Part shown: in pieces, positions 9,847-19,290 of the stretch
Position numbering within the stretch: the first letter of the stretch is position 1
How the letters are laid out: each line of letters begins with the position of its first letter
Made by a program: the position numbers and the translations under genes
Origin: Bradyrhizobium iriomotense
GTDB lineage: Bacteria; Pseudomonadota; Alphaproteobacteria; Rhizobiales; Xanthobacteraceae
Direction: 5' to 3'
DNA: 64,000 nucleotides
Assembly: GCF_018129405.1 (NCBI RefSeq)
Contig: NZ_JAFCLP010000003.1
Coordinates: 248,001 to 312,000 of the forward strand
Notes under the pieces: generated by a model
Seen by the model: the letters and a program-made list of their open reading frames with translations, nothing else
Databases searched by the model: none
What the model was told of the DNA's origin: nothing

Positions 9847-11488
9847 AGACACGCTCCTTGAAGGGTTCGACACCGAGGCGCTTCACCGTGTCCATGAACA
9901 GCTCTTCGGGCCGCTCGCGCAGCGCCAGATAAGCTTCCACGATGTCCTCGACGACGTCGGCGACCTCGTCGAACTTGACGCCGGGACCGATCAGGGTGCC
10001 GAGCGCGGCGTTCTCGTCGGCGCGACCGCCGATGGTGATCTGGTAGACCTCCTCGCCGTTCTTCTCGACGCCGAGAATGCCGATATGGCCGACATGGTGG
10101 TGACCGCAGGCATTGATGCAGCCGGAGATGTTGATGTGGAGCCGGCCGATCAGGTTGGCCAGCTCGTGATTGGCAAAGCGCCGCGTCAATTCCTGCGCGA
10201 TCGGGATCGAGCGCGCATTCGCCAGCGAGCAATAGTCGAGCCCGGGGCAGGCGATGATGTCGGTGATCAGGTTGACGTTGGGCGTCGCGAGGCCAAGCTT
10301 GTCGAGCGCCTTCCATAGCGCGGGCAGGTCGCGCTTGGCGACATGCGGCAGCGCAAGGTTCTGCTCGTGGCCGACGCGGATCTCGCCGAAGGAATATTTG
10401 TCGGCGAGATCGGCGAGCGCATCCATCTGCTCGGCGGTGGCATCGCCGGGAGGCGCGCCGATCGGCTTCAGCGAGATCGTGACGACGGAGTAGCCGGGGT
10501 TCTTGTGAGCGGCGACCGAGTTCTTGCGCCAGGCCTCGAACTCGGGATCGGCCGCGGCCTGCCGCAGCTCGTCCGGCATGTGCGGCAGCTTCTCGTAAGC
10601 GGGATAGATGAAGCGCGAGCGGATGTCCTCGATCACTTCGTCGTCGATCTGGAGCGAGGAATAGCGGATTTGCTGCCACTCCTCCTCGACCTCACGGGAG
10701 AACTTCTCGATGCCGAGCTCGTGCACCAGGATCTTGATGCGCGCCTTGTAGATGTTGTCGCGGCGTCCGTACTGGTTGTAGACGCGCAGAATGGCCTCGA
10801 TATAGCTGAGCAGATCGCGGCCGTGGACGAAGTGCTTGATGGTCTTGCCGATGAACGGCGTGCGGCCGAGGCCGCCCCCGACCAGAACCTCGAAGCCGGT
10901 CTCGCCCTTCTCGTTCCTGATCAGACGCAGGCCGATGTCGTGAACCTTGATCGCGGCGCGGTCATGGTCCGACGCGGTGATCGCGATCTTGAACTTGCGC
11001 GGCAGGAACGAGAACTCCGGGTGCAGCGTGGTGTGCTGGCGGATCAGCTCCGACCAGATGCGGGGATCCTCGATCTCGCCCGGCGCGACGCCGGCCCACT
11101 GGTCCGAAGTGACGTTGCGCATGTTGTTGCCGGAGGTCTGCATCGCGTGGATGCCGACCTCGGCGAGATCGGCGAGCGCATCCGGCAGGTCCGACAGCTT
11201 GATCCAGTTGAACTGGATGTTCTGCCGCGTGGTGAAATGACCGTAGCCGCGGTCGTATTTGCGCGCGACATGTGCAAGCGCCCGCAACTGGTTCGACGCC
11301 AGCGTTCCGTAGGGAATCGCGACGCGGAACATGTAGGCGTGGAGCTGCAGATAGACGCCGTTCTGCAGGCGCAGCATCTTGAATTCGTCCTCGGTGAGCT
11401 CGCCCGAGAGACGGCGCTGCACCTGGTCGCGGAATTCAGAGACGCGCTCGTTGACCAGCGTGCGGTCGATTTCGTCGTAAGCATACAT
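9833..11488 (-). CDS. cysI: Siroheme nitrite/sulfite reductase (CysI)
   Basis: A 551-residue siroheme and [4Fe-4S] enzyme reducing sulfite to sulfide. The four cluster/siroheme cysteines are Cys414 and Cys420 (CPGLDYC) and Cys457 and Cys461 (CINAC), the C-x5-C / C-x3-C pattern. Two repeated ferredoxin-like halves are seen. No flavoprotein CysJ gene is nearby, which suggests a ferredoxin as electron donor. It is followed by the overlapping DUF934 gene and preceded by a DUF2849 gene 30 bases away. Confidence 0.93.
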   Translation of the reverse strand: MYAYDEIDRTLVNERVSEFRDQVQRRLSGELTEDEFKMLRLQNGVYLQLHAYMFRVAIPYGTLASNQLRALAHVARKYDRGYGHFTTRQNIQFNWIKLSDLPDALADLAEVGIHAMQTSGNNMRNVTSDQWAGVAPGEIEDPRIWSELIRQHTTLHPEFSFLPRKFKIAITASDHDRAAIKVHDIGLRLIRNEKGETGFEVLVGGGLGRTPFIGKTIKHFVHGRDLLSYIEAILRVYNQYGRRDNIYKARIKILVHELGIEKFSREVEEEWQQIRYSSLQIDDEVIEDIRSRFIYPAYEKLPHMPDELRQAAADPEFEAWRKNSVAAHKNPGYSVVTISLKPIGAPPGDATAEQMDALADLADKYSFGEIRVGHEQNLALPHVAKRDLPALWKALDKLGLATPNVNLITDIIACPGLDYCSLANARSIPIAQELTRRFANHELANLIGRLHINISGCINACGHHHVGHIGILGVEKNGEEVYQITIGGRADENAALGTLIGPGVKFDEVADVVEDIVEAYLALRERPEELFMDTVKRLGVEPFKERVYATR

Positions 11489-11518
11489 GATTAAAGTGCC
11501 TTACAGCTCGACCTGCGA

Positions 11519-11827
11519 TCAGACCGGCAAGCCGATTGTCACGCCGTCGCGGCGGATCTGCTCGCGCAGATTGCCCGGCAGGATCTTGCCGGCATCGTCG
11601 ACCTGCACCGGCGCGATATAGGGGCCGATCGCGCCGACGTCATCGGCCACAGCCTCGGCAAGCAACGCTTTCGCCTCGTCCGAGTTTCGCACGATCGCGG
11701 CATCGGTCAGTTCCACGGACCAGCCCTTGGCGGCGGTGCGATAGACTACGACGCCATCCCAGGTGCGGTTGGCGGTCACAACGGACGGGCCCGTGATTTT
11801 CAGTTTTTGTTGCAGAGGGGAGGTCAT
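11519..11827 (-). CDS. DUF2849 protein of the sulfite reductase operon
   Basis: A 102-residue soluble protein of the DUF2849 family. Visible is the conserved N-terminal pattern VVTANRTWDGVVVYRT, followed by an acidic helix and IGPYIAPVQVDDAGKI. It is found almost only between cysG and cysI in alphaproteobacteria. It overlaps cysG by 4 bases (ATGA) and precedes cysI by 30 bases. Its function is unknown; an accessory role in siroheme delivery or sulfite reductase activity would fit its position. Confidence 0.9.
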   Translation of the reverse strand: MTSPLQQKLKITGPSVVTANRTWDGVVVYRTAAKGWSVELTDAAIVRNSDEAKALLAEAVADDVGAIGPYIAPVQVDDAGKILPGNLREQIRRDGVTIGLPV

Positions 11828-13248
11828 TCGGCTGCATCCAACAGGTCAGAGATGATTTGTTTGGGTGTTTGGCGGCGAAGCGAGCCGGCATGCCGGACCA
11901 CGTCGCCGATGATGAGAATGGCGGGACCGCCCTGGATCCGCCGAACGAGCTCGGGCAGGTCGCGCAGCGTACCGATTGCTCCTTGCGCATCGGGCCGCGT
12001 GACACGGGCGAACACGCCGACCGGCGTCTCCGGCGAGCGGCCGGCCGCGAACAAGCCGGCGCGCACGGCGGGCGCCGCGGTCATGCCCATGTAGACCACG
12101 ACCGTCATCTTCTTGTCGGTCAGGGTCGACCAGTCCACGGTTTCCGCATCGCGCGCCTTGTGAGCGGTGAGGAAAGTGATGCGGGTCGCCTCGTGACGAT
12201 AGGTGAGCGGCACCTCGAAATCGGCGGCGCCGCCGAGCCCGGCCGTGATGCCGGGAATGATTGAGTAAGCGACACCGGCGGCGCGCAAGGCTTCGACCTC
12301 TTCGCCGCCGCGGCCGAACACGAAGGGGTCGCCGCCCTTCAGCCGCACCACGCGCTGGCCTGATTGCGCGGCCTCGATCATGCGCTTGTTGATGGCGTCC
12401 TGGCCGATGCCGGGCTTGCCGACGCGGCGGCCGACCGGCACGCGCGTGGTGTCGCGGCGGATGCGGTCGAGAATCTCGGGCGAGACCAGCTCGTCGTGGA
12501 AGACGATGTCGGCGTCCTGAAGTGCACGCAGCGCCTTGATGGTGAGAAGATCAGGGTCGCCGGGACCGGCGCCCACAAGCGCGACCGAGCCTTCCGGCTT
12601 GTCGGCGCGCGCGAACTCTGAGGGATCGGAGATCGCCTTGAGCGATGCGTCCGCTTCGCCCTTGCGGCCGGCGAGCACGGCGGCGCCGATCGGACCGTCG
12701 ATCACGCGCTCCCAGAAGCGGCGACGCAGCGGAAACTCGGCGATGCGCTCGTTGATGGATTTGCGGAAGGTGCCGATGAACTCGGCGAGCTCGCCGATGC
12801 GCGCCGGCAGCAGCGCCTCGATCTTCTCGCGCACGCGCCGCGCCACCACCGGCGAGGTGCCGCCGGTACCGACCGCGACCACGACATCGCCGCGATCGAC
12901 GATCGCCGGGAAGATGAAGCTGGAGTGCTCGAGATCGTCCATGACGTTGACGGGCAGGCCGAGCGCCTTGGCGCGAACGGACATCGCAACGCCGACATCG
13001 CCGGCGCCTGCGCAGACGATGGCGATGACGCCGGAGAGATCAGCGCTCAGCGGATCGCTGGTCGCGATTTCGATGCGCGCGGTGTCCTCAGAGTTGAGTC
13101 CAAGATCCTGATTGCCGTCGATCGCATGCACGCGGATGCGCGCGCCGGCAGCGGCGAGCACGCGCAGCTTGGCGCGCAAAAGCTCACCCGCGCCGATGAG
13201 AACCACCGGACCGGCCTTGAGATCGAGAAACACCGGCAAGAACCGCAT
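11824..13248 (-). CDS. cysG: Siroheme synthase CysG
   Basis: A 474-residue multifunctional enzyme. The N-terminal 150 residues form the NAD-dependent precorrin-2 dehydrogenase/ferrochelatase (PVVLIGAGELLRAKLRVL near residue 14, dimer region to about 215). The C-terminal half is the SAM-dependent uroporphyrinogen III methyltransferase (VALVGAGPGDPDLLTIKA near 222, RLKGGDPFVFGRGGEE near 300). It makes siroheme for CysI and is the first gene of the minus-strand cys operon, with its promoter in the AT-rich gap shared with cysD. Confidence 0.94.
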   Translation of the reverse strand: MRFLPVFLDLKAGPVVLIGAGELLRAKLRVLAAAGARIRVHAIDGNQDLGLNSEDTARIEIATSDPLSADLSGVIAIVCAGAGDVGVAMSVRAKALGLPVNVMDDLEHSSFIFPAIVDRGDVVVAVGTGGTSPVVARRVREKIEALLPARIGELAEFIGTFRKSINERIAEFPLRRRFWERVIDGPIGAAVLAGRKGEADASLKAISDPSEFARADKPEGSVALVGAGPGDPDLLTIKALRALQDADIVFHDELVSPEILDRIRRDTTRVPVGRRVGKPGIGQDAINKRMIEAAQSGQRVVRLKGGDPFVFGRGGEEVEALRAAGVAYSIIPGITAGLGGAADFEVPLTYRHEATRITFLTAHKARDAETVDWSTLTDKKMTVVVYMGMTAAPAVRAGLFAAGRSPETPVGVFARVTRPDAQGAIGTLRDLPELVRRIQGGPAILIIGDVVRHAGSLRRQTPKQIISDLLDAAE

Positions 13249-13391
13249 GCGATACTCGCTTCCCCCACATCCGGGGTTGACTGGAATTATTTTCTATATA
13301 TGTGTCGTTTGGAGCGCGCAAAGAGAAAATTTTTTCTTCTCTTCTGCACCGCAACTATAGAATTTTCGCCTCCAAACGCAAAGTGCCAGAG
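13249..13391. promoter_or_regulatory. Divergent cysG/cysD promoter region with inverted repeat
   Basis: A 143-base gap, far more AT-rich than its surroundings, between the start codons of divergent cys operons. CGTTTGGAG at 13306-13314 and CTCCAAACG at 13370-13378 form a 9-base inverted pair. Between them lies an imperfect palindrome, AAGAGAAAATTTTTTCTTCTC. This arrangement suits a single regulator, such as a LysR-type sulfur regulator, controlling both directions. The regulator's identity is inference. Confidence 0.55.
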
Positions 13392-14288
13392 ATGCATCTT
13401 CTCAAGGACGATTCCGCAGTTGTCGGAGTGAGCAGCCCGGCCCCCGTCAGCCGCTCAGGCTCGCAAGAATTTTCTGCTGATGTTGCGCCCAGCATGGACC
13501 ATCTCGACCAGCTCGAGGCGCAGAGCATCTACATCTTTCGTGAGGCCTTCGCCCGCCTGAAGAAGATCGCCCTGCTGTGGTCGCTCGGCAAGGACTCCAA
13601 CGTCATGATCTGGCTGGCGCGGAAAGCGTTCTTCGGCCGCATGCCGTTCCCGGCTCTCCATGTCGACACCGGCAAGAAGTTTTCGGAGATGTATCGCTTC
13701 CGCGATCATTACGGGAAGGAGTGGGATCTCGACCTGCGTGTCGAGCCCTGCCCGCCCATCGACGCCGTCGACCCAACGCTGCCGCCGGCCGCCCGTTCCG
13801 CCGCGCGCAAGACCGAGGGCCTCAAGATGGCGCTTGCCAAATACGGCTTCGACGGCCTGATCGCCGGCATCCGCCGCGACGAGGAAGCGACCCGCGCCAA
13901 GGAGCGCGTGTTCTCGCCGCGCGGGCTCGAAGGCAATTGGGACGTGCGCGATCAGCCGCCGGAGTTCTGGGATCATTTCAACGCCTCGCCGCCGCAAGGC
14001 GCGCATTTGCGCATCCACCCGATCCTGCATTGGACCGAGGCCGACATCTGGGCCTACACCAAGCGCGAGAACATCCCGATCATCCCGCTGTATCTCGCCA
14101 GGGACGGCAAGCGCTATCGCTCGCTCGGCGATCAGGACATCACCAACCCCGTGAATTCGACGGCGTCCAGCATCGACGAGATCCTGGTCGAGCTCGAGCA
14201 GACCAAGGTGCCGGAGCGCGCCGGACGCGCGCTCGACCACGAGACCGAGGACGCCTTCGAGCGCCTTCGCGTCGCCGGCTATCTCTGA
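13392..14288 (+). CDS. cysD: Sulfate adenylyltransferase subunit 2
   Basis: The 298-residue PP-loop subunit of ATP sulfurylase, which forms APS from ATP and sulfate together with CysN. The ATP loop appears as SLGKDSNV (canonical SGGKDS with Leu in place of Gly), followed by [37 protein letters not shown] and the [10 protein letters not shown] tail. The ATG at 13392 gives a 36-residue leader before the conserved core; an internal ATG at 13494 is an alternative. It is 19 bases upstream of cysNC. Confidence 0.93.
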   Translation: MHLLKDDSAVVGVSSPAPVSRSGSQEFSADVAPSMDHLDQLEAQSIYIFREAFARLKKIALLWSLGKDSNVMIWLARKAFFGRMPFPALHVDTGKKFSEMYRFRDHYGKEWDLDLRVEPCPPIDAVDPTLPPAARSAARKTEGLKMALAKYGFDGLIAGIRRDEEATRAKERVFSPRGLEGNWDVRDQPPEFWDHFNASPPQGAHLRIHPILHWTEADIWAYTKRENIPIIPLYLARDGKRYRSLGDQDITNPVNSTASSIDEILVELEQTKVPERAGRALDHETEDAFERLRVAGYL

Positions 14289-14307
14289 TCAAGGACGCTT
14301 TGCGGCT

Positions 14308-16224
14308 ATGAACATGATCGTCACCCCCGCTTCGCCGGCCACTCCGAACGGCACCACGCGTCCGCAGGTCCGCATCGTCATCGTCGGCCACGTCGACCAC
14401 GGCAAGTCGACGCTGGTCGGCCGCCTGCTGCACGAAACCGGCAGCCTGCCCGACGGCAAGCTCGAAATGCTGAAAGCCGTCAGCGCACGGCGCGGCATGC
14501 CGTTCGAATGGTCGTTCCTGCTCGACGCGCTGCAGACCGAGCGCGACCAGGGCATCACCATCGACACCACGCAGATCCGCTTCCGCACCAATTCGCGTGA
14601 CATCGTCCTCATCGACGCGCCCGGCCATGCCGAATTCCTGCGCAACATGATCACCGGCGCCTCGCAGGCCGACGGCGCGGTGCTGATCATCGACGCGCTC
14701 GAAGGCGTGCGCGACCAGACGCGGCGGCACGGCTATCTCCTGCATCTGCTCGGCGTGAAGCAGGTCGCTGTCGTCGTCAACAAGATGGATCGCGTGGATT
14801 TCTCCGCGGACCGTTTCAAGGACATCAGCGACGAGATCTCCGCGCATCTCAACGGCCTCGGCGTGACGCCGACCGCCGTGATCCCGATCTCGGCGCGCGA
14901 CGGCGACGGCGTCGCCGAGCGCACCGACCGCATCGGCTGGTACAAGGGCCCGACGGTGGTCGAGGCGCTCGACAGGCTCGAGCCGGCGCGGCCGCTCGAA
15001 GCGCTGGCGCTGCGCCTTCCGGTGCAGGCGATCTACAAGTTCGACGACCGCCGCATTGTCGCGGGCCGCATCGAATCCGGCAGCCTCGTTGCCGGCGACG
15101 AGATCGTGATCATGCCGGCCGGCAAGATCGCCAAGATCAAGACGGTCGAGAGCTGGCCGGCGACGCCGGTGGCGGGACGGCAAGGAGCCGGCCGCTCGGT
15201 CGGCATCACGCTCGACCGCGAGTTGTTCATCGAGCGCGGCGACATCATCGCCCATGCCGGCACCGCCCCGCGAGAGACCCGCCGCCTGCGCGCGCGCATC
15301 TTCTGGCTGCACGACAAGCCGCTCACCAAGGGCGACCAGCTGCTGGTGCGCTGCGGGCCGAAGGAAAGCCGCGCCACCGTCGTCGCCATCGAGAAGGCGG
15401 TCGACCCCGGCGAGCTCTCGAGCAGCGAGAACAAGGCGATCGGCCGCAACCATGTCGGCGAGATCGACATTTCTCTTTCGAATCCGATTGCCACCGATCC
15501 CTACACCGAGAATCCGCGCACCGGCCGCCTCGTGATCGAGGTGTCCGGGCGCATCGCCGGCGGCGGCCTCGTGCTGTCGGTCGATGCCGGCCAGCGTGCC
15601 GTGCCGGTCGATATCGTGCCGGTGGAATCCGCGCTGCGTCCCGACGAGCGCTCGGCGCGCTATCAGCACAACGGCGCCGTGGTCTGGCTCACGGGCTTGC
15701 CGGCCTCCGGCAAGTCGACGCTGGCGAAGGCGCTGGAGCGGCGTCTCTTCACCAATGGCGGCTCGCCGATCCTGCTCGACGGCGACACGCTGCGCGCCGG
15801 GCTCAACAGCGATCTCGGCTTCTCCGCCACGGATCGCAGCGAGAACATCCGCCGCCTCGCCGAGGTCGCGACGCATCTCGCCCGCAACGGCCACATCGCG
15901 ATCGTCGCCGCCGTGTCGCCGGGCCGCGAGGACCGCGCCACCGCACGTCGCATCGCCGACACCGCGTTCCGCGAGATCCATGTGGCGACACCGGCCGGCG
16001 TCTGTGAGGAGCGCGATCCCAAGGGGCACTACAAGAAGGCGCGCGCCGGCGCGCTCGCTTCGTTCACCGGCATCGGCAACGACTACGAGGCACCGCAGGC
16101 CGCCGAGCTCGTGATCGACACGTCGAAGCGGACGGTCGCCGAGGCGGCCGACGAGATCGAGCGGATGCTGAAGACATCAGGCGTGCTGTTCGACGAAGTC
16201 GTGGACCTCGCGGCGAATATTTGA
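14308..16224 (+). CDS. cysNC: Bifunctional sulfate adenylyltransferase subunit 1/adenylylsulfate kinase
   Basis: A 638-residue fusion. Residues 1 to about 450 are the CysN GTPase, with G1 GHVDHGKST at 27-35, DAPGH G3 and NKMD G4 motifs, and elongation-factor-like beta barrels. Residues 455-638 are APS kinase (P-loop GLPASGKST near 463, DGDTLR substrate motif). CysN-CysD makes APS with GTP hydrolysis; the kinase makes PAPS. The same fusion is known in rhizobia as NodQ, but here it sits in a housekeeping cys cluster without other nod genes. Confidence 0.95.
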   Translation: MNMIVTPASPATPNGTTRPQVRIVIVGHVDHGKSTLVGRLLHETGSLPDGKLEMLKAVSARRGMPFEWSFLLDALQTERDQGITIDTTQIRFRTNSRDIVLIDAPGHAEFLRNMITGASQADGAVLIIDALEGVRDQTRRHGYLLHLLGVKQVAVVVNKMDRVDFSADRFKDISDEISAHLNGLGVTPTAVIPISARDGDGVAERTDRIGWYKGPTVVEALDRLEPARPLEALALRLPVQAIYKFDDRRIVAGRIESGSLVAGDEIVIMPAGKIAKIKTVESWPATPVAGRQGAGRSVGITLDRELFIERGDIIAHAGTAPRETRRLRARIFWLHDKPLTKGDQLLVRCGPKESRATVVAIEKAVDPGELSSSENKAIGRNHVGEIDISLSNPIATDPYTENPRTGRLVIEVSGRIAGGGLVLSVDAGQRAVPVDIVPVESALRPDERSARYQHNGAVVWLTGLPASGKSTLAKALERRLFTNGGSPILLDGDTLRAGLNSDLGFSATDRSENIRRLAEVATHLARNGHIAIVAAVSPGREDRATARRIADTAFREIHVATPAGVCEERDPKGHYKKARAGALASFTGIGNDYEAPQAAELVIDTSKRTVAEAADEIERMLKTSGVLFDEVVDLAANI

Positions 16225-16269
16225 GGGCTGCGCGCCGCTTAAGGGGCACACTCCGCGCACATCAATGGT

Positions 16270-16397
16270 GTCGTCCTGGCGAAAGCCAGGACCCATACCG
16301 CGTGATCTATCGATCGGGCACGCAAGCAGTCCCGGAACTATAAGCCTTCGCCAAACTCCTCCCTGGGGTAATGGGTCCTGGCTTTCGCCGGGACGAC
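16270..16397. repeat. Nested palindromic repeat, family A copy 1
   Basis: Arms of 27 bases at 16270-16296 and 16371-16397 are inverted copies with one mismatch (right arm CGCCGGGAC for CGCCAGGAC). Each arm also contains its own hairpin, CCTGGCgaaaGCCAGG. The 74-base core differs from that of the other copies. The element lies in the 377-base gap between cysNC and glcB and may insulate them. Other copies are at 21850, 24274 and 33182. Confidence 0.85.
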
Positions 16398-16455
16398 GTC
16401 GGGAGAGACCGTCGCCTTCGCGTCCACGCGATCCGACCCAGTCCCCCACTTATCC

Positions 16456-16507
16456 TTGACATTTTGACAAACCCCCGGGGGTCTTCTCACCGCCCCGATT
16501 TTGGGGC
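16456..16507 (+). promoter_or_regulatory. Possible glcB promoter/operator region
   Basis: Two TTGACA boxes (16456-16461 and 16464-16469) lie next to a perfect 12-base palindrome ACCCCCGGGGGT at 16471-16482, then a small GCCCC/GGGGC hairpin. No clear -10 box is seen. The rest of the gap up to glcB at 16602 shows only a weak AAGAAAG ribosome site. Confidence 0.4.
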
Positions 16508-16601
16508 TAATAGGTCCCGAAAGCCGCTCCCTTGGAGCGCATTTTGCTGCTGTCGGGTCAAAAGCAGCCAAAAACAGCCATTTCCAACAAGAAAGCCCAT
16601 C

Positions 16602-18767
16602 ATGAAACGCGTCGACGCCCACGGATTGAAGATCGCTCCCGTCCTGTTTGACTTCATCGCCAAGGAAGCGGCCCCGAAAACGGGGATCGCGCCGGATGCG
16701 TTCTGGGCCGGGGTTGCTGCCATCATCAAGGACCTCGGGCCGAAGAACCGCGAACTGCTGACGTTCCGCGACACGCTGCAGGCCAAGATCGACGACTGGC
16801 ATCGTGCCAACAAGGGCAAGGGGCTCGACCTCGACGCCTACACCGCCTTCCTCAAGGAGATCGGCTATCTCGTCCCGGAGCCGGCGACGCAGAAGGTCGA
16901 GACCGCCAATGTCGACGAGGAGATCGGCAAGATCTGCGGCCCGCAGCTCGTCGTGCCCCTCACCAATGCGCGCTATGCGCTGAACGCGGCGAATGCACGC
17001 TGGGGCTCGCTCTACGATGCCTTCTACGGCACCGATGCGATTCCGCACGATCCGTCCGAGAGCGGCAAGGGTTACAACAAGGCGCGCGGCGACAAGGTGA
17101 TCGCCAAGGCCAAGGCGTTCCTCGACGCCGCCGCGCCGCTCGCGACCGGCAGCCACACCGACGTCACCGCCTACAGCGTCGTCGCGGGACAGCTCGCGGT
17201 GAAGCTGAAGAGTGGCAACGCGACCGCGCTGAAAAACGCCGCGCAGTTCGCGGGCTTCCAGGGCGATGCGGCCGCACCGAGCGCGGTGCTGCTCGTCAAC
17301 AACGGCTTGCATGTCGAGGTGAAGATCGATCGTGGCAGCACGATCGGCAAGGACGATCCGGCCGGCGTCGCCGACATGATCATGGAAGCCGCGGTGTCGA
17401 CCATCCTCGACATGGAAGACTCGGTCGCCGCGGTCGATGCCGAGGACAAGGTGCTGGTCTATCGCAACACGCTCGGCCTGATGAACGGCACGCTGTCGGC
17501 CGATTTCGAGAAGGGCGGCAAGACGCTGACGCGCTCGCTCAATGCCGACCGCGTCTACAAGACACCGGACGGCAAGGGCGAGGTGAAGCTGCACGGCCGC
17601 AGCCTGCTCCTGATGCGCAATTGCGGTCACCACATGTTCACCGACGCGGTGCTCGACGAGAAGGGCGAGGAAGTGCCGGAGGGACTGCTGGACGCCGCCG
17701 TCTCGGGCCTGCTTGCCATCCACGACCTCAAGGGCAATTCCAAGGTCAAGAACAGCCGCACCGGATCTGCCTATATCGTCAAGCCGAAGATGCACGGCCC
17801 GGACGAGGTGTCGCTGACCTGCGAGATCTTCGACCGCGTCGAGAAAATGCTCGGCCTGCCCGAGAATACGCTCAAGGTCGGCATCATGGACGAGGAGCGG
17901 CGCACCACCGTCAACCTCAAGGCCTGCATCCAGCGCGCCTCCAAGCGCATCATGTTCATCAACACCGGCTTCCTCGACCGCACCGGCGACGAGATCCACA
18001 CCTCGATGGAAGCGGGTCCCATGATCCGCAAGAACGAGATGAAGGCGCAGGCCTGGATCAAGGCCTATGAGGACTGGAACGTCGACATGGGCCTGATCGA
18101 CGGTCTCCCCGGCCACGCCCAGATCGGCAAGGGCATGTGGGCCGCCCCCGACAAGATGGCGGACATGCTGGCGCAAAAGCTTGGCCATCCGCAGGCCGGC
18201 GCCACCACCGCCTGGGTGCCCTCGCCGACCGCCGCGACGCTGCATGCGCTGCATTACCACCAGGTCAACGTGATCGCGCGCCAGCAGGAGCTGGCCAAGG
18301 GCGGCCCGCGCGCAAAGCTCTCGGACATCCTCACCATCCCGGTGTCGAAGTCGAACTGGGCGCCCGACGACGTCAAGCAGGAGATCGACAACAACTGCCA
18401 GGGCATTCTGGGCTATGTCGTGCGCTGGATCGACCAGGGCGTCGGCTGCTCCAAGGTGCCCGACATCCACGACGTCGGCCTGATGGAAGACCGCGCGACG
18501 TTGCGCATCTCCAGCCAGCATCTCGCCAACTGGCTGCACCAGGGCGTGATCACCGAGGCGCAGGTGATGGAGTCGCTGAAGCGCATGGCCGTCGTCGTCG
18601 ACAAGCAGAACGCCGGCGATGCAATCTACAAGCCGATGGCGCCTGCCTTCGACGGCGTCGCCTTCAAGGCGGCCTGCGACCTCATCTTCAGGGGACGCGA
18701 GCAGCCGAACGGCTATACCGAATACATCCTCACCGCGCGCCGCCGCGAGGCCAAGGCGCTGGGTTGA
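16602..18767 (+). CDS. glcB: Malate synthase G
   Basis: A 721-residue enzyme condensing glyoxylate with acetyl-CoA to malate in the glyoxylate bypass. Its length is typical of the monomeric G isoform. Landmarks include the N-terminal clasp, the insertion [26 protein letters not shown] around residue 260, [17 protein letters not shown] and the C-terminal plug with the catalytic Asp region. The ATG at 16602 matches the family N-terminus ([19 protein letters not shown]). No isocitrate lyase gene is in the window. A strong terminator follows at 18787. Confidence 0.95.
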   Translation: MKRVDAHGLKIAPVLFDFIAKEAAPKTGIAPDAFWAGVAAIIKDLGPKNRELLTFRDTLQAKIDDWHRANKGKGLDLDAYTAFLKEIGYLVPEPATQKVETANVDEEIGKICGPQLVVPLTNARYALNAANARWGSLYDAFYGTDAIPHDPSESGKGYNKARGDKVIAKAKAFLDAAAPLATGSHTDVTAYSVVAGQLAVKLKSGNATALKNAAQFAGFQGDAAAPSAVLLVNNGLHVEVKIDRGSTIGKDDPAGVADMIMEAAVSTILDMEDSVAAVDAEDKVLVYRNTLGLMNGTLSADFEKGGKTLTRSLNADRVYKTPDGKGEVKLHGRSLLLMRNCGHHMFTDAVLDEKGEEVPEGLLDAAVSGLLAIHDLKGNSKVKNSRTGSAYIVKPKMHGPDEVSLTCEIFDRVEKMLGLPENTLKVGIMDEERRTTVNLKACIQRASKRIMFINTGFLDRTGDEIHTSMEAGPMIRKNEMKAQAWIKAYEDWNVDMGLIDGLPGHAQIGKGMWAAPDKMADMLAQKLGHPQAGATTAWVPSPTAATLHALHYHQVNVIARQQELAKGGPRAKLSDILTIPVSKSNWAPDDVKQEIDNNCQGILGYVVRWIDQGVGCSKVPDIHDVGLMEDRATLRISSQHLANWLHQGVITEAQVMESLKRMAVVVDKQNAGDAIYKPMAPAFDGVAFKAACDLIFRGREQPNGYTEYILTARRREAKALG

Positions 18768-18786
18768 GCGAAGTCACTGGAACGTC

Positions 18787-18814
18787 AAAGCCCCGGCCTG
18801 CGCCGGGGCTTTTT
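18787..18814 (+). terminator. Rho-independent terminator of glcB
   Basis: An 11-base stem AAAGCCCCGGC/GCCGGGGCTTT with a 4-base loop, running into a TTTTT tract, 19 bases after the glcB stop codon. Confidence 0.9.
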
Positions 18815-18827
18815 CGTTGGGCTCCTG

Positions 18828-18908
18828 TAGCCCGGATGAGCGAAGCGACATCCGGGACCGGCAGAGCTTGGGGCAAGACCCCGGATATCGCTTCGCTCAT
18901 CCGGGCTA
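18828..18908. repeat. Palindromic repeat pair, family B copy 1
   Basis: TAGCCCGGATGAGCGAAGCGACATCCGGG (18828-18856) is mirrored by its near-exact inverse at 18879-18908 with a 22-base spacer. Each arm is itself a CCCGGAT...ATCCGGG hairpin. A single arm recurs at 19261-19287. Confidence 0.85.
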
Positions 18909-18951
18909 CGAAACCATCGCTCCCGGCAGACGAAACGTCGCGACAGCTTGC

Positions 18952-18976
18952 GGAACGGCTGCGCGCGCCTCGCGTT
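18952..18976 (+). promoter_or_regulatory. EcfG-type general stress promoter of csbD
   Basis: Exact GGAAC (18952-18956), 16-base spacer, CGTT (18973-18976), the consensus recognised by the alphaproteobacterial general stress sigma factor EcfG. Transcription would begin near 18984, about 20 bases before the csbD start. Confidence 0.8.
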
Positions 18977-19004
18977 GTCCGGCCATCAACCATGGGAGAT
19001 GGTC

Positions 19005-19205
19005 ATGGACTGGAATCGGATCGAAGGAAACTGGAAGCAGTTCAAGGGATCGGCCAAGGAGAAATGGGGCAAGCTCACTGACGACGACCTCCAACTGATC
19101 GAGGGGCGTCGCGAGCAGCTCGAAGGCCGGATCCAGGAACGTTACGGCAAGGCCAAGGACCAGGTTCGTCAGGACGTCGACGACTGGCTGAAGTCACTGC
19201 ACTAG
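19005..19205 (+). CDS. CsbD family stress protein
   Basis: A 66-residue, very hydrophilic protein of the CsbD family: the MDWNRIEGNWKQFKG start and repeated charged helices ending in YGKAKDQVRQDVDDWL. CsbD proteins are induced by general stress in many bacteria; their molecular role is unknown. The ATG at 19005 is chosen because GGGAG lies 6 bases upstream; an ATG at 18999 would add two residues. An exact EcfG promoter precedes it and a bidirectional terminator follows. Confidence 0.92.
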   Translation: MDWNRIEGNWKQFKGSAKEKWGKLTDDDLQLIEGRREQLEGRIQERYGKAKDQVRQDVDDWLKSLH

Positions 19206-19215
19206 CGCAGTATGA

Positions 19216-19245
19216 AAGAAGCCCCGGCTCAAGCCGGGGCTTCTT
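19216..19245. terminator. Bidirectional terminator between csbD and the small membrane protein gene
   Basis: A 13-base stem AAGAAGCCCCGGC/GCCGGGGCTTCTT with a short loop, U-rich on both strands, lies between two convergent genes and can end both transcripts. Confidence 0.85.
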
Positions 19246-19260
19246 GTGTAGGGATCAGTC

Positions 19261-19287
19261 GCCCGGATGAGCGAAGCGATATCCGGG
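19261..19287. repeat. Palindromic repeat, family B copy 2 (single arm)
   Basis: GCCCGGATGAGCGAAGCGAT followed by ATCCGGG, the same unit as at 18828, here as one arm, 4 bases from the stop codon of the minus-strand small gene. Confidence 0.8.
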
Positions 19288-19290
19288 TCG

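Noticed and set aside
14140-16029. 629-codon open frame on the minus strand opposite cysNC
   Set aside because: GC-rich third positions keep the antisense frame open; its composition (Arg/Asp/Ala-rich, no domains) is that of a shadow of cysNC.
16338-18539. 733-codon open frame opposite glcB
   Set aside because: Antisense shadow of malate synthase G; no recognisable motif and low-complexity composition.
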